Origin: JANQNX01 sp040217095
GTDB lineage: Bacteria; Pseudomonadota; Gammaproteobacteria; Eutrophobiales; Eutrophobiaceae
DNA: 64,000 nt
NCBI GenBank assembly: GCA_965229565.1
Contig: OZ245888.1
Coordinates: forward strand, 1-64,000
Direction of reading: 5' to 3'
The translations under genes were made by a program, and so were the position numbers. The notes under the pieces were generated by a model. It searched no databases. It saw nothing but the letters and a program-made list of their open reading frames with translations, and was not told where the DNA came from. Below are positions 30,057 through 39,161 of this stretch, in pieces; position 1 is the stretch's first letter; the number at the start of each line of letters is the position of its first letter.

Positions 30057-31433
30057 ATGGCTGAACAAACTTCTTTTTACCTGCGACCTTTTAAATACAT
30101 GAGCAACCAGCTGGACAGGCTGGTAGAAGGAAGGCTGTGGGCAAAAGTACTGATCGCCATGGCCGCAGGTATTATACTCGGCTTGCTGCTGGGGCCCGAT
30201 CTTGGACTGTTTAAGGCACAAACGGTCAAACTAATCACCTCATGGCTGGCGCTGCCCGGGCAGTTGTTCCTGGCGTTAATACAAATGATCGTGGTACCAC
30301 TGGTTATCGCCTCGGTGGTACGTGGTCTCGCTTCCAATAACAATCCCCAGGCCATGAAAAGGATCGGTTTGATTGGCCTCGTATTTATTCTTTTTACGAC
30401 CGTCATTGCTACTAGTATCGGCATAAGTCTTGGGCAAACGATACAACCTGGCAAACACCTTAGTGAGTCGGCGTTGGTAGAGACCATGGAAATAGCTCAA
30501 GCCGGAGCCGGGACTGCAACGTTCCCCAAACTATACGAGATGCCAGATAAAGTAATGGCACTTATGCCGACCAATCCACTGGCGTCAATGGTCTCGGGAG
30601 AGATGTTACAGGTCATCCTGTTTTCGGCAGTACTTGGATTTGCCTTGATTTCCATACCACAGAAGCAGGCACAGCCTTTGCTTGATTTACTCGGGGCACT
30701 ACTGGAAGTCAGCATCCGCATCGTGTCATGGGCCATGTTACTGGCACCGCTGGCCGTGTTTGGCTTGATTACCAAGTTGGTAGCCAATCTCGGTCTTAAT
30801 GTTCTGACGGGAATGTTGATGTACGTCATCACCGTACTACTCGGACTGCTATGCCTGGCAGGAGTCTATGCTGTTATTATCAAAATTATTGCCGATATCC
30901 CGGTGCGCGATTATTTTCTGAAGCTCAAGGAACTACTTTTGCTTGCTTTTTCCACGAGTAGTTCGGCCGCCGTGATGCCATTGTCATTACAGGTGACTGA
31001 AAATGATTTAAAGATACGTCCCGAGATCGCGCGCTTCCTTGTACCACTTGGTGCCACGATCAACATGACAGGCACGGCACTGTACCAGGGCGTAGCAACC
31101 GTATTCCTGGCCCAGGTATTCCAGGTTGATCTTAGCCTGACCAGTTACGTATTTATCATTACCATGGCCGTTGCGGCATCAATAGGGTCACCTGCTACTC
31201 CTGGAGCCGGTATTGTTATTTTGAGTATGGTGCTGGAAGGAGTGGGTGTCCCTGCCGCAGGCGTAGCCCTGTTACTTGGCGTCGACCGCATACTCGACAT
31301 GTGTCGTACATCGATTAACGTGCTGGGTGATGTTGTATCTTGCTCGGTAGCGCAGCGTTTCCTTCACGCCGAAGATAATAACTTGACGACGACCGGAACT
31401 ACCGATGATAAGGAAGATCCTGATAGTCAATAA
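30057..31433 (+). CDS. Dicarboxylate/amino acid:cation symporter (DAACS family)
   Basis: 458 residues. Hydrophobic throughout with the DAACS signatures: S-T-S-S-S-A-A-V-M-P re-entrant loop, N-M-T-G-T-A-L-Y-Q-G-V, and near the C-terminus S-P-A-T-P-G-A-G-I-V with D-R-I-L-D-M-C-R-T-S-I-N-V-L-G-D. These are the substrate- and sodium-binding elements of GltP/DctA/GltPh-type carriers, which import glutamate, aspartate or C4-dicarboxylates with Na+ or H+. The exact substrate cannot be read. A strong intrinsic terminator follows at 31471-31497. Confidence 0.93.
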   Translation: MAEQTSFYLRPFKYMSNQLDRLVEGRLWAKVLIAMAAGIILGLLLGPDLGLFKAQTVKLITSWLALPGQLFLALIQMIVVPLVIASVVRGLASNNNPQAMKRIGLIGLVFILFTTVIATSIGISLGQTIQPGKHLSESALVETMEIAQAGAGTATFPKLYEMPDKVMALMPTNPLASMVSGEMLQVILFSAVLGFALISIPQKQAQPLLDLLGALLEVSIRIVSWAMLLAPLAVFGLITKLVANLGLNVLTGMLMYVITVLLGLLCLAGVYAVIIKIIADIPVRDYFLKLKELLLLAFSTSSSAAVMPLSLQVTENDLKIRPEIARFLVPLGATINMTGTALYQGVATVFLAQVFQVDLSLTSYVFIITMAVAASIGSPATPGAGIVILSMVLEGVGVPAAGVALLLGVDRILDMCRTSINVLGDVVSCSVAQRFLHAEDNNLTTTGTTDDKEDPDSQ

Positions 31434-31470
31434 ACCACTCTTACCGCGCGTGTTACTTGTCTATTAACCG

Positions 31471-31497
31471 AAAAAACCCGCCATTGGCGGGTTTTTT
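31471..31497 (+). terminator. Intrinsic terminator after the symporter gene
   Basis: AAAAAACCCGCC-ATT-GGCGGGTTTTTT: a seven-pair G+C stem extended by A-U pairs, with A- and T-runs on both sides. It lies between the symporter (+) and the convergent OmpA-like gene (-) and can serve both. The same stem recurs at 52641-52669. Confidence 0.92.
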
Positions 31498-31517
31498 ATC
31501 GCTAACATAATATGTGT

Positions 31518-32177
31518 TTATTCTGTCAAAGGCTGCAGCGTAATTTCAACCCGGCGATTGGCCTGTCGGCCCGAAGCTGTCGAGTTATCAGCTACAGGCA
31601 GTGACTCACCATAGCCGGTAGTCACGATACGTTCATGTATCACGCCGTTTCTGACCATGTAATAACTGACACTGTTGGCACGACTCATGGACAACTGCTG
31701 GTTATATTCATCGGTTCCGGTACTGTCGGTATGGCCGGCAATATAAACGATCGTCGATTCATAGTTAGCCAGGGTGGCGCTGATTTCATTTAGTATCGGG
31801 TAAAAATCAGGCTTGATAACCGACTGGTTGGTATCAAACGTGATCGACGATGGCATGTTCAACTTGATGTTGTCGCCGTCGCGTTCCACCTCGACACCGG
31901 TTCCCTCAAGGTTTTCACGCAAGGCTTGTTCCTGCTTGTCCATGTAGGAGCCGACTGCGGCGCCACCCAGTGCACCGACACCGGCACCAATAATGGCCGC
32001 CTTTTTACTATCACCGATCAATCCGCCGGCAATCGCACCGGCAGCGGCACCAACCAACGCACCCGTGCCCATGCGGTTGGCCTCTTGTTCCCCGGTATTC
32101 GGATTGGTGGTAGTACAACCAGCCATGGCAACCAGGGTAGCCAATAAAATCGAATTTCGTATTTTTTCTATTTTCAT
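31518..32177 (-). CDS. OmpA-family outer membrane lipoprotein with glycine zipper
   Basis: 219 residues. A lipoprotein signal with lipobox V-A-M-A-G-C is followed by a glycine-zipper region (about 38-80, repeated G-A-x-x-G-x-x-x-G) and a C-terminal OmpA peptidoglycan-binding domain (about 105-217) with I-T-F-D-T-N, A-G-H-T-D-S-T-G, N-x-x-L-S-x-x-R-A and G-x-x-x-R-R-V-E-I. It anchors outer membrane to cell wall, like YiaD/Pal-like proteins. Monocistronic, convergent with the symporter gene. Confidence 0.9.
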   Translation of the reverse strand: MKIEKIRNSILLATLVAMAGCTTTNPNTGEQEANRMGTGALVGAAAGAIAGGLIGDSKKAAIIGAGVGALGGAAVGSYMDKQEQALRENLEGTGVEVERDGDNIKLNMPSSITFDTNQSVIKPDFYPILNEISATLANYESTIVYIAGHTDSTGTDEYNQQLSMSRANSVSYYMVRNGVIHERIVTTGYGESLPVADNSTASGRQANRRVEITLQPLTE

Positions 32178-32323
32178 GTTTGCTCGCTAGTAAAAGTTAC
32201 ACATCTAATACGACAGCTAGTTTAGCGATAAACTCATATCTTTTTAAGTGAACCAGATAACAAAAAGAAATAAGACTTGCTGATAACCATTTACAGCAAG
32301 AAGGTAACACGGGGGAACAGTGG

Positions 32324-34978
32324 TTAGGCTTCTTTAATCAGGCACTTCAATTCCGGCCGACAGCTGCCACAATTGGTGCCAGCCCTGAGTTGCTCGCCAA
32401 TCTCTTCTACATTGGCAGAGGTGGAATTCCTGATAAATTCGAGGATGGTTTTTTTACCCACGTTAAAGCAGGAACAAATGACTTCACCACAGTCTGTTTT
32501 ATTACTGTCATTTTCACCAGCAAGCATGCGCACGCGATGTTTCCATGGCAATTCAAACTCTGTGAACTGCGTCGATAACCACTCCCGAGACGGCAGTTTT
32601 TCATACTCTGCTGCGGTAAAAACACACCCCTGTAGACCTGATTCGTCAAACCAGAGATAGCGGTTAACCTCGTTAATCTCGTCGGTAAACTCTACCCATT
32701 CGTAGTCACGTCCGTTGAGTAAATGTTTTTTAAACCAGGCCAGGTCATGTGCTTCGCTATCAGAAAATTCGTAACGCCAGTTATCTGCCTCGCGTAGCTT
32801 TGTCCAGTAAGTACAATCCAACTTGTATTCCTTGCGACTCAGCATGAACCCAAACCAGCTATGCAACACCGGTTTTGCCATTACCGGCGTATGTTTAAAT
32901 TCTGGCTGCCCTGAAATAGGGTCGACATGCGGATTAACGACCGCATCGACACGAGCCCGGGCAGAATATTGATCGTTCCAGTGCAGGGGAATAAACAACT
33001 CACCCTTGCGTTGCCGTTCTGTGATATCTGTGCGCACGAGAACACTGCCCCACTTACTTTCAATATGGGTTAGCTGGCCATGCACCAGGCCGTGGGCCCT
33101 GGCTGTTTTGGGATGGCACTGTACAAACGGTTCACGTATATGACGGGACAAACGCTGTGACTTGGCTGTTCGTGTCATGGTATGCCATTGATCCCTTACC
33201 CTGCCGGTATTCAACACGAGTGGAAAACGAACACCCGTCGTCTCTACCGGTAGTCGTGGCTGTACGGGGACAAACCTGGCCTTGCCACTCATGGTGTAAA
33301 AACGACCGTTCTGCAACAGGCGCTGCGTTCCTTTTGGGTTATCACGGTTGATTGGCCACTGCATGGGCGGCAATAACTCATACTCGACATCATCAATATC
33401 AGCCAGGCCACTAATATCAAAATCGCGCTGGCCCTCGTTTTCAAATCCTGACAGGGCCGCATGTTCGCGAAATATTGCAGCTTCAGAGCTAAACCCGAAG
33501 CCATCTTTAAAACCCATCCGTTCTGCTACCTTGCATATGATCCACCAGTCCGGCATGGCGTCACCGGCCGCTGGCAGAAAACTGCGCTGCCTGGATATAC
33601 GCCGCTCTGAGTTGGTTACCGTGCCGGATTTTTCTCCCCATGCCTGCGCGGGAAGTAATACATCGGCATAGCGGGTGGTGTCGGTTTGCCTGGTACAGTC
33701 CGAGACCACAACAAAATCGCATTTTTTCATTGCCTCGTCCACTGCACCGGCATTGGGAATGCTTACCGCGGGATTGGTCGCCATGATCCACAGTGCCTTA
33801 ATCTTGCCTTCACGAACATTATGAAAGAGATCGACTGCTTTCAGCCCTTCTTTGCTGGCGATCAGCGGCGAGTTCCAGAAACGCTGCACCCTGGAAATAT
33901 CTGCGTCGGTAAAATCCATATGTGCGGCCAGTGTTGATGCCAACCCTCCAACTTCACGACCACCCATTGCGTTTGGTTGTCCTGTAATCGAGAACGCCCC
34001 CATGCCAGGTCGACCGATGCGACCGGTAGCAAGATGTGTGTTAATGATGGCATTAACCTTGTCAACGCCGCTGGAGGACTGGTTGATACCCATAGAAAAA
34101 AAACTGATGAATTTCTCCGTATTGGCAAACAAGGTATAAAATTCAGTAACGTCTTTAACGTTCAGGTCACAACGGTGCGCAACCATGTCAATGTCAGAGG
34201 CAGAGCTCATAGCCATGTCAATTGCCTGCTCAAAACCTTCTGTGTGCTGATCAATAAAGCACTTATCCAGGCAATCGTTTTTCATCAGGAACGATAACAA
34301 GCCATTAAACAATATTCCGTCTGTCCCAGGCTTGATGGCGAGATGCAGGTCCGCACTGTCACAACTGTGCGTGCGTCTCGGATCGATGACAATAACCCTG
34401 GTCTTGTTCTTTTTTCGTGCTGCCTCTATGCGCTGGTAAAGTACCGGGTGACACCAGGCAAAATTGGAACCAATGATCGCAATGGCGTCAGCCTGTTCCA
34501 GGTCTTCATAGCAGGGGCCAACTGTGTCAGTGCCGAAAGCTCGCTTGTGCCCGGCCACTGCTGACGACATACACAGACGTGAGTTGGTATCGATATTAGC
34601 GGTGCCAATAAAGCCCTTCATTAACTTGTTGGCAACATAATAATCTTCTGTCAGTAACTGCCCGGACACGTAAAAGGCAACAGACTCCGGACCATGTTGC
34701 TCTATCGTGGTCTTGAATCTTTGTGCAACGGTATTGAGTGCCTCGTCCCAACTCACCTGCTGATTATCAACCACGGGCGTGAGCAAGCGATTATCCAGGT
34801 CAACTGTTTCACCCAATGCTGAACCCTTGGAACACAGCCTGCCCAGGTTCGCCGGGTGTTTACTGTCACCCTTGATAGTGACGTTATTACCAGTGTCTTT
34901 CGTAGCGATGACACCACAACCGACGCCACAGTAGGGACAGGTGGTTTTAACTGAGCAGGTATCCTGTGCTTCAGGCAT
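32324..34978 (-). CDS. nasA: Assimilatory nitrate reductase catalytic subunit NasA
   Basis: 884 residues from ATG 34976-34978, whose ATGCCTGA overlaps the end of the upstream FAD gene. It reduces nitrate to nitrite in the cytoplasm. An N-terminal [4Fe-4S] motif (C-P-Y-C-G-V-G-C-G...C-S-K-G), molybdopterin guanine dinucleotide domains (S-R-L-C-M-S-S-A, G-T-D-T-V-G-P-C-Y-E-D, G-Q-P-N-A-M-G-G-R-E-V-G-G) and a C-terminal BFD-like [2Fe-2S] domain (C-S-C-F-N-V-G...C-G-S-C-R-P) give the architecture of the Klebsiella/Azotobacter NasA type. Last gene of the nrt-nir-nas operon. Confidence 0.95.
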   Translation of the reverse strand: MPEAQDTCSVKTTCPYCGVGCGVIATKDTGNNVTIKGDSKHPANLGRLCSKGSALGETVDLDNRLLTPVVDNQQVSWDEALNTVAQRFKTTIEQHGPESVAFYVSGQLLTEDYYVANKLMKGFIGTANIDTNSRLCMSSAVAGHKRAFGTDTVGPCYEDLEQADAIAIIGSNFAWCHPVLYQRIEAARKKNKTRVIVIDPRRTHSCDSADLHLAIKPGTDGILFNGLLSFLMKNDCLDKCFIDQHTEGFEQAIDMAMSSASDIDMVAHRCDLNVKDVTEFYTLFANTEKFISFFSMGINQSSSGVDKVNAIINTHLATGRIGRPGMGAFSITGQPNAMGGREVGGLASTLAAHMDFTDADISRVQRFWNSPLIASKEGLKAVDLFHNVREGKIKALWIMATNPAVSIPNAGAVDEAMKKCDFVVVSDCTRQTDTTRYADVLLPAQAWGEKSGTVTNSERRISRQRSFLPAAGDAMPDWWIICKVAERMGFKDGFGFSSEAAIFREHAALSGFENEGQRDFDISGLADIDDVEYELLPPMQWPINRDNPKGTQRLLQNGRFYTMSGKARFVPVQPRLPVETTGVRFPLVLNTGRVRDQWHTMTRTAKSQRLSRHIREPFVQCHPKTARAHGLVHGQLTHIESKWGSVLVRTDITERQRKGELFIPLHWNDQYSARARVDAVVNPHVDPISGQPEFKHTPVMAKPVLHSWFGFMLSRKEYKLDCTYWTKLREADNWRYEFSDSEAHDLAWFKKHLLNGRDYEWVEFTDEINEVNRYLWFDESGLQGCVFTAAEYEKLPSREWLSTQFTEFELPWKHRVRMLAGENDSNKTDCGEVICSCFNVGKKTILEFIRNSTSANVEEIGEQLRAGTNCGSCRPELKCLIKEA

Positions 34979-36236
34979 GGTTCGCATCTGCCATTGCGTC
35001 TTGCACCGGTTCGACTACCTGTTTAGATGCACCAGGCTCCCCGTAGATCATTTGTTCACTGATATGTTCCAGCACCTCGCCTGCTTCGATTAAATCCCTG
35101 TACCAGGAAGCAGCCGTGACATCACCAAGCAGCAATGCGCCGACCAGTTGTCGCTGCCTGAATACCAGTTTCCTGTAGAGAAAATTATATGGGTCTTTCA
35201 ACTGCATGACCTGACAGCCCTTTTCCTCATTGAACTGCCCTGCCGAAAACAGCTTGATTCCGGTCACTTTCAGACTGGTGGCTAATACAGAACCATGGTA
35301 ACTGGCATTGTTATCGCCACACAGGTAACGGGCACAAACCTCGGCCTGTTCATACAGCGGTGCCACCAGGCCATACGTCTGGCCGCGGTGCTGCGCGCAT
35401 TCACCCAGTGCAGCGATACCAGGAACAGAACCTTGCATCTGGTCGTTAACGACAATACCTTTATCGCAGTCCAGGCCTGCTGCCATTGCCAGTTCTATCG
35501 AGGGTCGAATACCAACTGCAAACACGACAATATCAGCTGCCAGTTCCGTACCATCATCAAGAATTACCTTGTTAACATTTCCATCGCCGGCAAGACCGAC
35601 AGTATTCGCTTCGGTGCGAATGACAATACCCCTGCTTTCCAGTGACGTTTGTAGATACCCCGACGAGATGATGTCCAGCTGTCGCTCCATTAATACAGGC
35701 CCGCGATGACAGACCGTCACATCCAGTCCCTGCGTGTTTAAGCCATGGGCCACTTCGAGGCCAAGCAAACCGCCACCAATTACAACGGCGTGCCTTGCCC
35801 CGGGTATCAGGTCCTGCATGGCATTAACATCATCGATCGTGCGATAGGTAAATACGCCATCTAGCATATTGCCAGGCAGATCCGGCAAGTACGGCTGCGA
35901 ACCGATGGCAATTACCAATGCATCGAAGGGGTAGGTTTTGCCGCTAGCGTCGGTAACAGTTTTTGCGGCAGTATCAATGGCGTTGATCCTGGTCTGTGTA
36001 AACAACTTGATATCGTTATCACGATACCAGTCCTGCGGATGGGTGATTATGTCTTCGAGTTGTTGCTCACCGGACAGTAACGGCGATAGCAGTATCCGGT
36101 TATAACCCGCGTGAGGTTCGTCACCAAACACCGAGATGTCATAACCACCTTTACCATGCTTGATCATCTGTTCCAGGAAACGAGTCGTGGTCATACCGTT
36201 ACCAATAATGAGCAGGTTTTTCCTGGTAGCAGTCAT
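34971..36236 (-). CDS. NAD(P)H/FAD oxidoreductase, electron donor for nitrate reductase
   Basis: 421 residues, starting at MTATRKNLLIIGNGM (ATG 36234-36236); the frame continues upstream but over nirD. Two Rossmann folds (G-N-G-M and G-G-G-L-L-G-L-E) and homology to the N-terminal half of NirB mark it as the FAD-NAD(P)H reductase class represented by NasB/NasC of nitrate assimilation, which passes electrons to NasA. No iron-sulfur domain is fused. It lies ten bases after nirD and overlaps nasA by eight, so supply of electrons to NasA is the natural role. The gene name varies between genera, so I leave it blank. Confidence 0.88.
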   Translation of the reverse strand: MTATRKNLLIIGNGMTTTRFLEQMIKHGKGGYDISVFGDEPHAGYNRILLSPLLSGEQQLEDIITHPQDWYRDNDIKLFTQTRINAIDTAAKTVTDASGKTYPFDALVIAIGSQPYLPDLPGNMLDGVFTYRTIDDVNAMQDLIPGARHAVVIGGGLLGLEVAHGLNTQGLDVTVCHRGPVLMERQLDIISSGYLQTSLESRGIVIRTEANTVGLAGDGNVNKVILDDGTELAADIVVFAVGIRPSIELAMAAGLDCDKGIVVNDQMQGSVPGIAALGECAQHRGQTYGLVAPLYEQAEVCARYLCGDNNASYHGSVLATSLKVTGIKLFSAGQFNEEKGCQVMQLKDPYNFLYRKLVFRQRQLVGALLLGDVTAASWYRDLIEAGEVLEHISEQMIYGEPGASKQVVEPVQDAMADANHA

Positions 36237-36246
36237 GAAATAGCAG

Positions 36247-36612
36247 CTACTCTGCGATATGCACGATCCCGTCAATAACCTGTATTTTATAGGTCGGGAG
36301 CGTAACCGATTCGTCTTCCAGACATTGACCGGTTTCAAGATTGAAGTGCTGTTTATATATTGGAGAGGCGACAACCGGTTGCCCTTTAATATCACCGCTG
36401 ATACCACGCGATAATACATTGGCATCACTGAATGGGTCGTAGTTATCGATGGCGTAAATTTCGCCACCATTGAATTTAAAAACAGCCACCTGGTTTCTGC
36501 CAAGCAAAGCACAAACACCAACGTGTTCTACCAGTTCCTCGAACGGACACACTGGTTGCCAGGTTATGTTGTTCACCTGTTCATTACCATCAAGCTCTTT
36601 CGCTGCGTCCAT
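36247..36612 (-). CDS. nirD: Nitrite reductase small subunit NirD
   Basis: 121 residues. Rieske-like fold without the Cys/His cluster ligands, as is usual for NirD: P-V-C-P-F-E-E-L, F-K-F-N-G-G-E-I-Y-A-I-D-N-Y-D-P-F, S-P-I-Y-K-Q-H-F-N-L-E-T-G. It partners NirB in NADH-dependent reduction of nitrite to ammonium. It starts eight bases after the nirB stop. Confidence 0.94.
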   Translation of the reverse strand: MDAAKELDGNEQVNNITWQPVCPFEELVEHVGVCALLGRNQVAVFKFNGGEIYAIDNYDPFSDANVLSRGISGDIKGQPVVASPIYKQHFNLETGQCLEDESVTLPTYKIQVIDGIVHIAE

Positions 36613-36620
36613 CTTTATTC

Positions 36621-39143
36621 CTATGCGGTCTCGGCAAGTTCCTGTTGTTCTTCTTTAGTAGCGGGTCGTATCTGGTTTCGTTCCTGCACAAACACCACCT
36701 TGTTGTCTTTTTTATCGCTGTTAACAAAATGGCGAAAACGCTTCATCTTGACCGGGTCCTTGATGGTGGTCTTCCATTCACACTGGTAGGTTTCTATCAC
36801 CTTCTCCATTTCTTTTTCGAGTTCTTCACAGATACCCAACTTGTCGTCAATGATTACCGATTTGAGATACTCCAGCCCGCCTTCGAGGTTATCCATCCAG
36901 CTGGCAGTACGCTGTAGACGATCGGCGGTGCGTATGTAAAACATATAAAAGCGGTCGATATATTTGACCAGCGTTTCATCATCTAGATCGGAGGCAAACA
37001 GATCCGCATGCCGTGGTTTCATGCCACCGTTACCACACACGTACAGGTTCCAGCCATTCTCGGTAGCAATAACGCCAACATCCTTGCTTTGTGCCTCGGC
37101 ACATTCACGGGTGCAACCGGATACGGCCATTTTCAATTTATGCGGTGCACGTAGCCCCTTGTAGCGGTTCTCCAGGTCAATCGCCATCTTGACGCTATCC
37201 TGTACACCATAACGACACCAGGTACTGCCAACACATGACTTCACCGTTCTCAATGCCTTGGCATAGGCGTGACCGGATTCAAAGCCGGCGGCAATCAACT
37301 CGTCCCAGATATGTGGTAACTGGTCAACACGTGCACCAAACAGGTCTATACGCTGACCGCCGGTGATCTTGCTATAGAGTCCGTACTTTTTTGCTACCTC
37401 GCCAAGTACGATTAGCTTTTCGGCTGTAATCTCACCACCGGCAACGCGGGGCACAATCGAATACGTTCCGTTTTTTTGCATATTGGCCAGGAAATGATCG
37501 TTGGTATCCTGCAACTGTGCCAGTGAATCCTCGAGTACATAGTTGTTCCAGCATGAAGCCAGGATTGAACCCACTGCCGGTTTGCATATATCGCAACCCC
37601 TGCCCTTGCCATGTTTTTGAATCAGTTCCTCGAAACTTTTTATCTGCCCGGCACGAACCATCAGGTACAGGTCCTGCCTCGTATATGGAAAATGTTCACA
37701 GAGATCACGGTTGACTTCCATGCCACGTTTTTCCATTTCATGATCAACGACAGATTTCAGCAAAGCGGCACAACCACCGCAGCCGGTCGAGGCTGCTGTT
37801 TCAGATTTAACATCGGCCACAGAACAACAGCCGTTTTCGATTGAACTTATGATCGAACCCTTACTGACATTGTGACAGGAACAAATCGTGGCTGTGTCCG
37901 GTAACAGGTCCGGGCCCAGTGCCGTCACATTTCCTTCTGTCGCGGGTAGTATTAACGTTTCCGGTTCGGTCGGTAATTCGATACCGTTCAGATAGTACTG
38001 CAACAGGTTGTCGTACTCCGAGGTGTCACCGACCAATACAGCACCCAGTAATTTTTTACCGTCTGGTCTTGTAACGATACTCTTGTATACCTGCTCACGT
38101 GGATTGCTGTAGATATATTGCAGGCTGTTTGGCGATTTACCCAATGAGTCCCCGATGGAACCGACCTCAACGCCAAGTAATTTCAGCTTGGTGCTCATAT
38201 CTGCACCCTGGAATGAAGCCTTTTCATCAGTGAGTTGGCTAATGGCTACATCGGCCATGCGGTATCCAGGGCCAACGAGCCCCAGTGTCTGGCCTCCCCA
38301 GGAAGCACATTCACCGATCGCGAAGATATCGCTATTGCTGGTTCGACAATGGTAATCAATAACAAAGCCACCACGTTCGCCTTTTTTCAAACCTGTCGGT
38401 TCGGCCAGTTGATCGTTGGGACGAATACCGGCAGAGAATACGATCATGTCTGTTTCAAGTTCGTTTCCATCTGCAAAACACATTTTCAAACGATGCGTAT
38501 CACCTTGCTCAATGGCTTCAGTCAGGGTACTGGTATGCACCTTCACACCCAGTTTCTCGATTTTTTTCTGTAGCATCTGGCTTCCACCTTCATCCAGCTG
38601 TACGTTCATCAAGCCTTCAGAAATCTGCACCACGTGTGTTTCAAGTCCCAGGTTCAACAAGGCATTGGCACATTCCAGGCCCAACAGACCACCACCGACG
38701 ACGACCCCGACCTTGCTGCTTTGTGCACTGGCCTTGATATCTCCCAGGTCATCAATGGTTCGATAGGTCAGACAATGCGGCCGGTCATGTCCCGGCACAG
38801 GAGGAACAAACGGATAGGACCCGGTAGCAAGTACCAGTTTGTCATAGCTGTACTTCCGGCCGTTTCCGGTAGAGACCGTTTTTTTATCCGGGTCGATTTC
38901 CGTAACAGCATCACCAAAAACAGCAGTGACACCGTTTTCCTCGTAGAACTCTCGAGTTGCCAGTGCCAGATCTTCAGGTTTTTTTCCGGCAAAGTATTCA
39001 GACAAGTGCACACGGTCATAGGCGGGTCTGGGCTCGGCACCAATCACGGTAATACTGTAGTCGAGCTCTTGCTCAAGTAATTTTTCGACATAGTAATGAC
39101 CCACCATGCCATTACCAATCACGATTATTTTTTTCTTACTCAT
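36621..39143 (-). CDS. nirB: NADH-dependent assimilatory nitrite reductase large subunit NirB
   Basis: 840 residues, a normal length. N-terminal FAD/NAD-binding region (I-G-N-G-M-V-G, T-G-S-Y-P-F-V-P, G-G-G-L-L-G-L-E), then a BFD-like [2Fe-2S] domain (C-S-C-H-N-V-S-K-G ... C-G-G-C), a second such region (C-D-I-C-K-P), and a C-terminal sirohaem/[4Fe-4S] reductase with C-V-G-S-T-W-C-R-Y-G and S-G-C-T-R-E-C. It carries out the six-electron reduction of nitrite to ammonium in the cytoplasm. It sits between the transporter genes and nirD, indicating uptake and reduction in one operon. Confidence 0.96.
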   Translation of the reverse strand: MSKKKIIVIGNGMVGHYYVEKLLEQELDYSITVIGAEPRPAYDRVHLSEYFAGKKPEDLALATREFYEENGVTAVFGDAVTEIDPDKKTVSTGNGRKYSYDKLVLATGSYPFVPPVPGHDRPHCLTYRTIDDLGDIKASAQSSKVGVVVGGGLLGLECANALLNLGLETHVVQISEGLMNVQLDEGGSQMLQKKIEKLGVKVHTSTLTEAIEQGDTHRLKMCFADGNELETDMIVFSAGIRPNDQLAEPTGLKKGERGGFVIDYHCRTSNSDIFAIGECASWGGQTLGLVGPGYRMADVAISQLTDEKASFQGADMSTKLKLLGVEVGSIGDSLGKSPNSLQYIYSNPREQVYKSIVTRPDGKKLLGAVLVGDTSEYDNLLQYYLNGIELPTEPETLILPATEGNVTALGPDLLPDTATICSCHNVSKGSIISSIENGCCSVADVKSETAASTGCGGCAALLKSVVDHEMEKRGMEVNRDLCEHFPYTRQDLYLMVRAGQIKSFEELIQKHGKGRGCDICKPAVGSILASCWNNYVLEDSLAQLQDTNDHFLANMQKNGTYSIVPRVAGGEITAEKLIVLGEVAKKYGLYSKITGGQRIDLFGARVDQLPHIWDELIAAGFESGHAYAKALRTVKSCVGSTWCRYGVQDSVKMAIDLENRYKGLRAPHKLKMAVSGCTRECAEAQSKDVGVIATENGWNLYVCGNGGMKPRHADLFASDLDDETLVKYIDRFYMFYIRTADRLQRTASWMDNLEGGLEYLKSVIIDDKLGICEELEKEMEKVIETYQCEWKTTIKDPVKMKRFRHFVNSDKKDNKVVFVQERNQIRPATKEEQQELAETA

Positions 39144-39161
39144 CGTATTTGTTTCCAGGTA

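Noticed and set aside
36237..36521. N-terminal extension of the FAD reductase
   Set aside because: It would overlap nirD in another frame; the Rossmann fold begins just after ATG 36234-36236.
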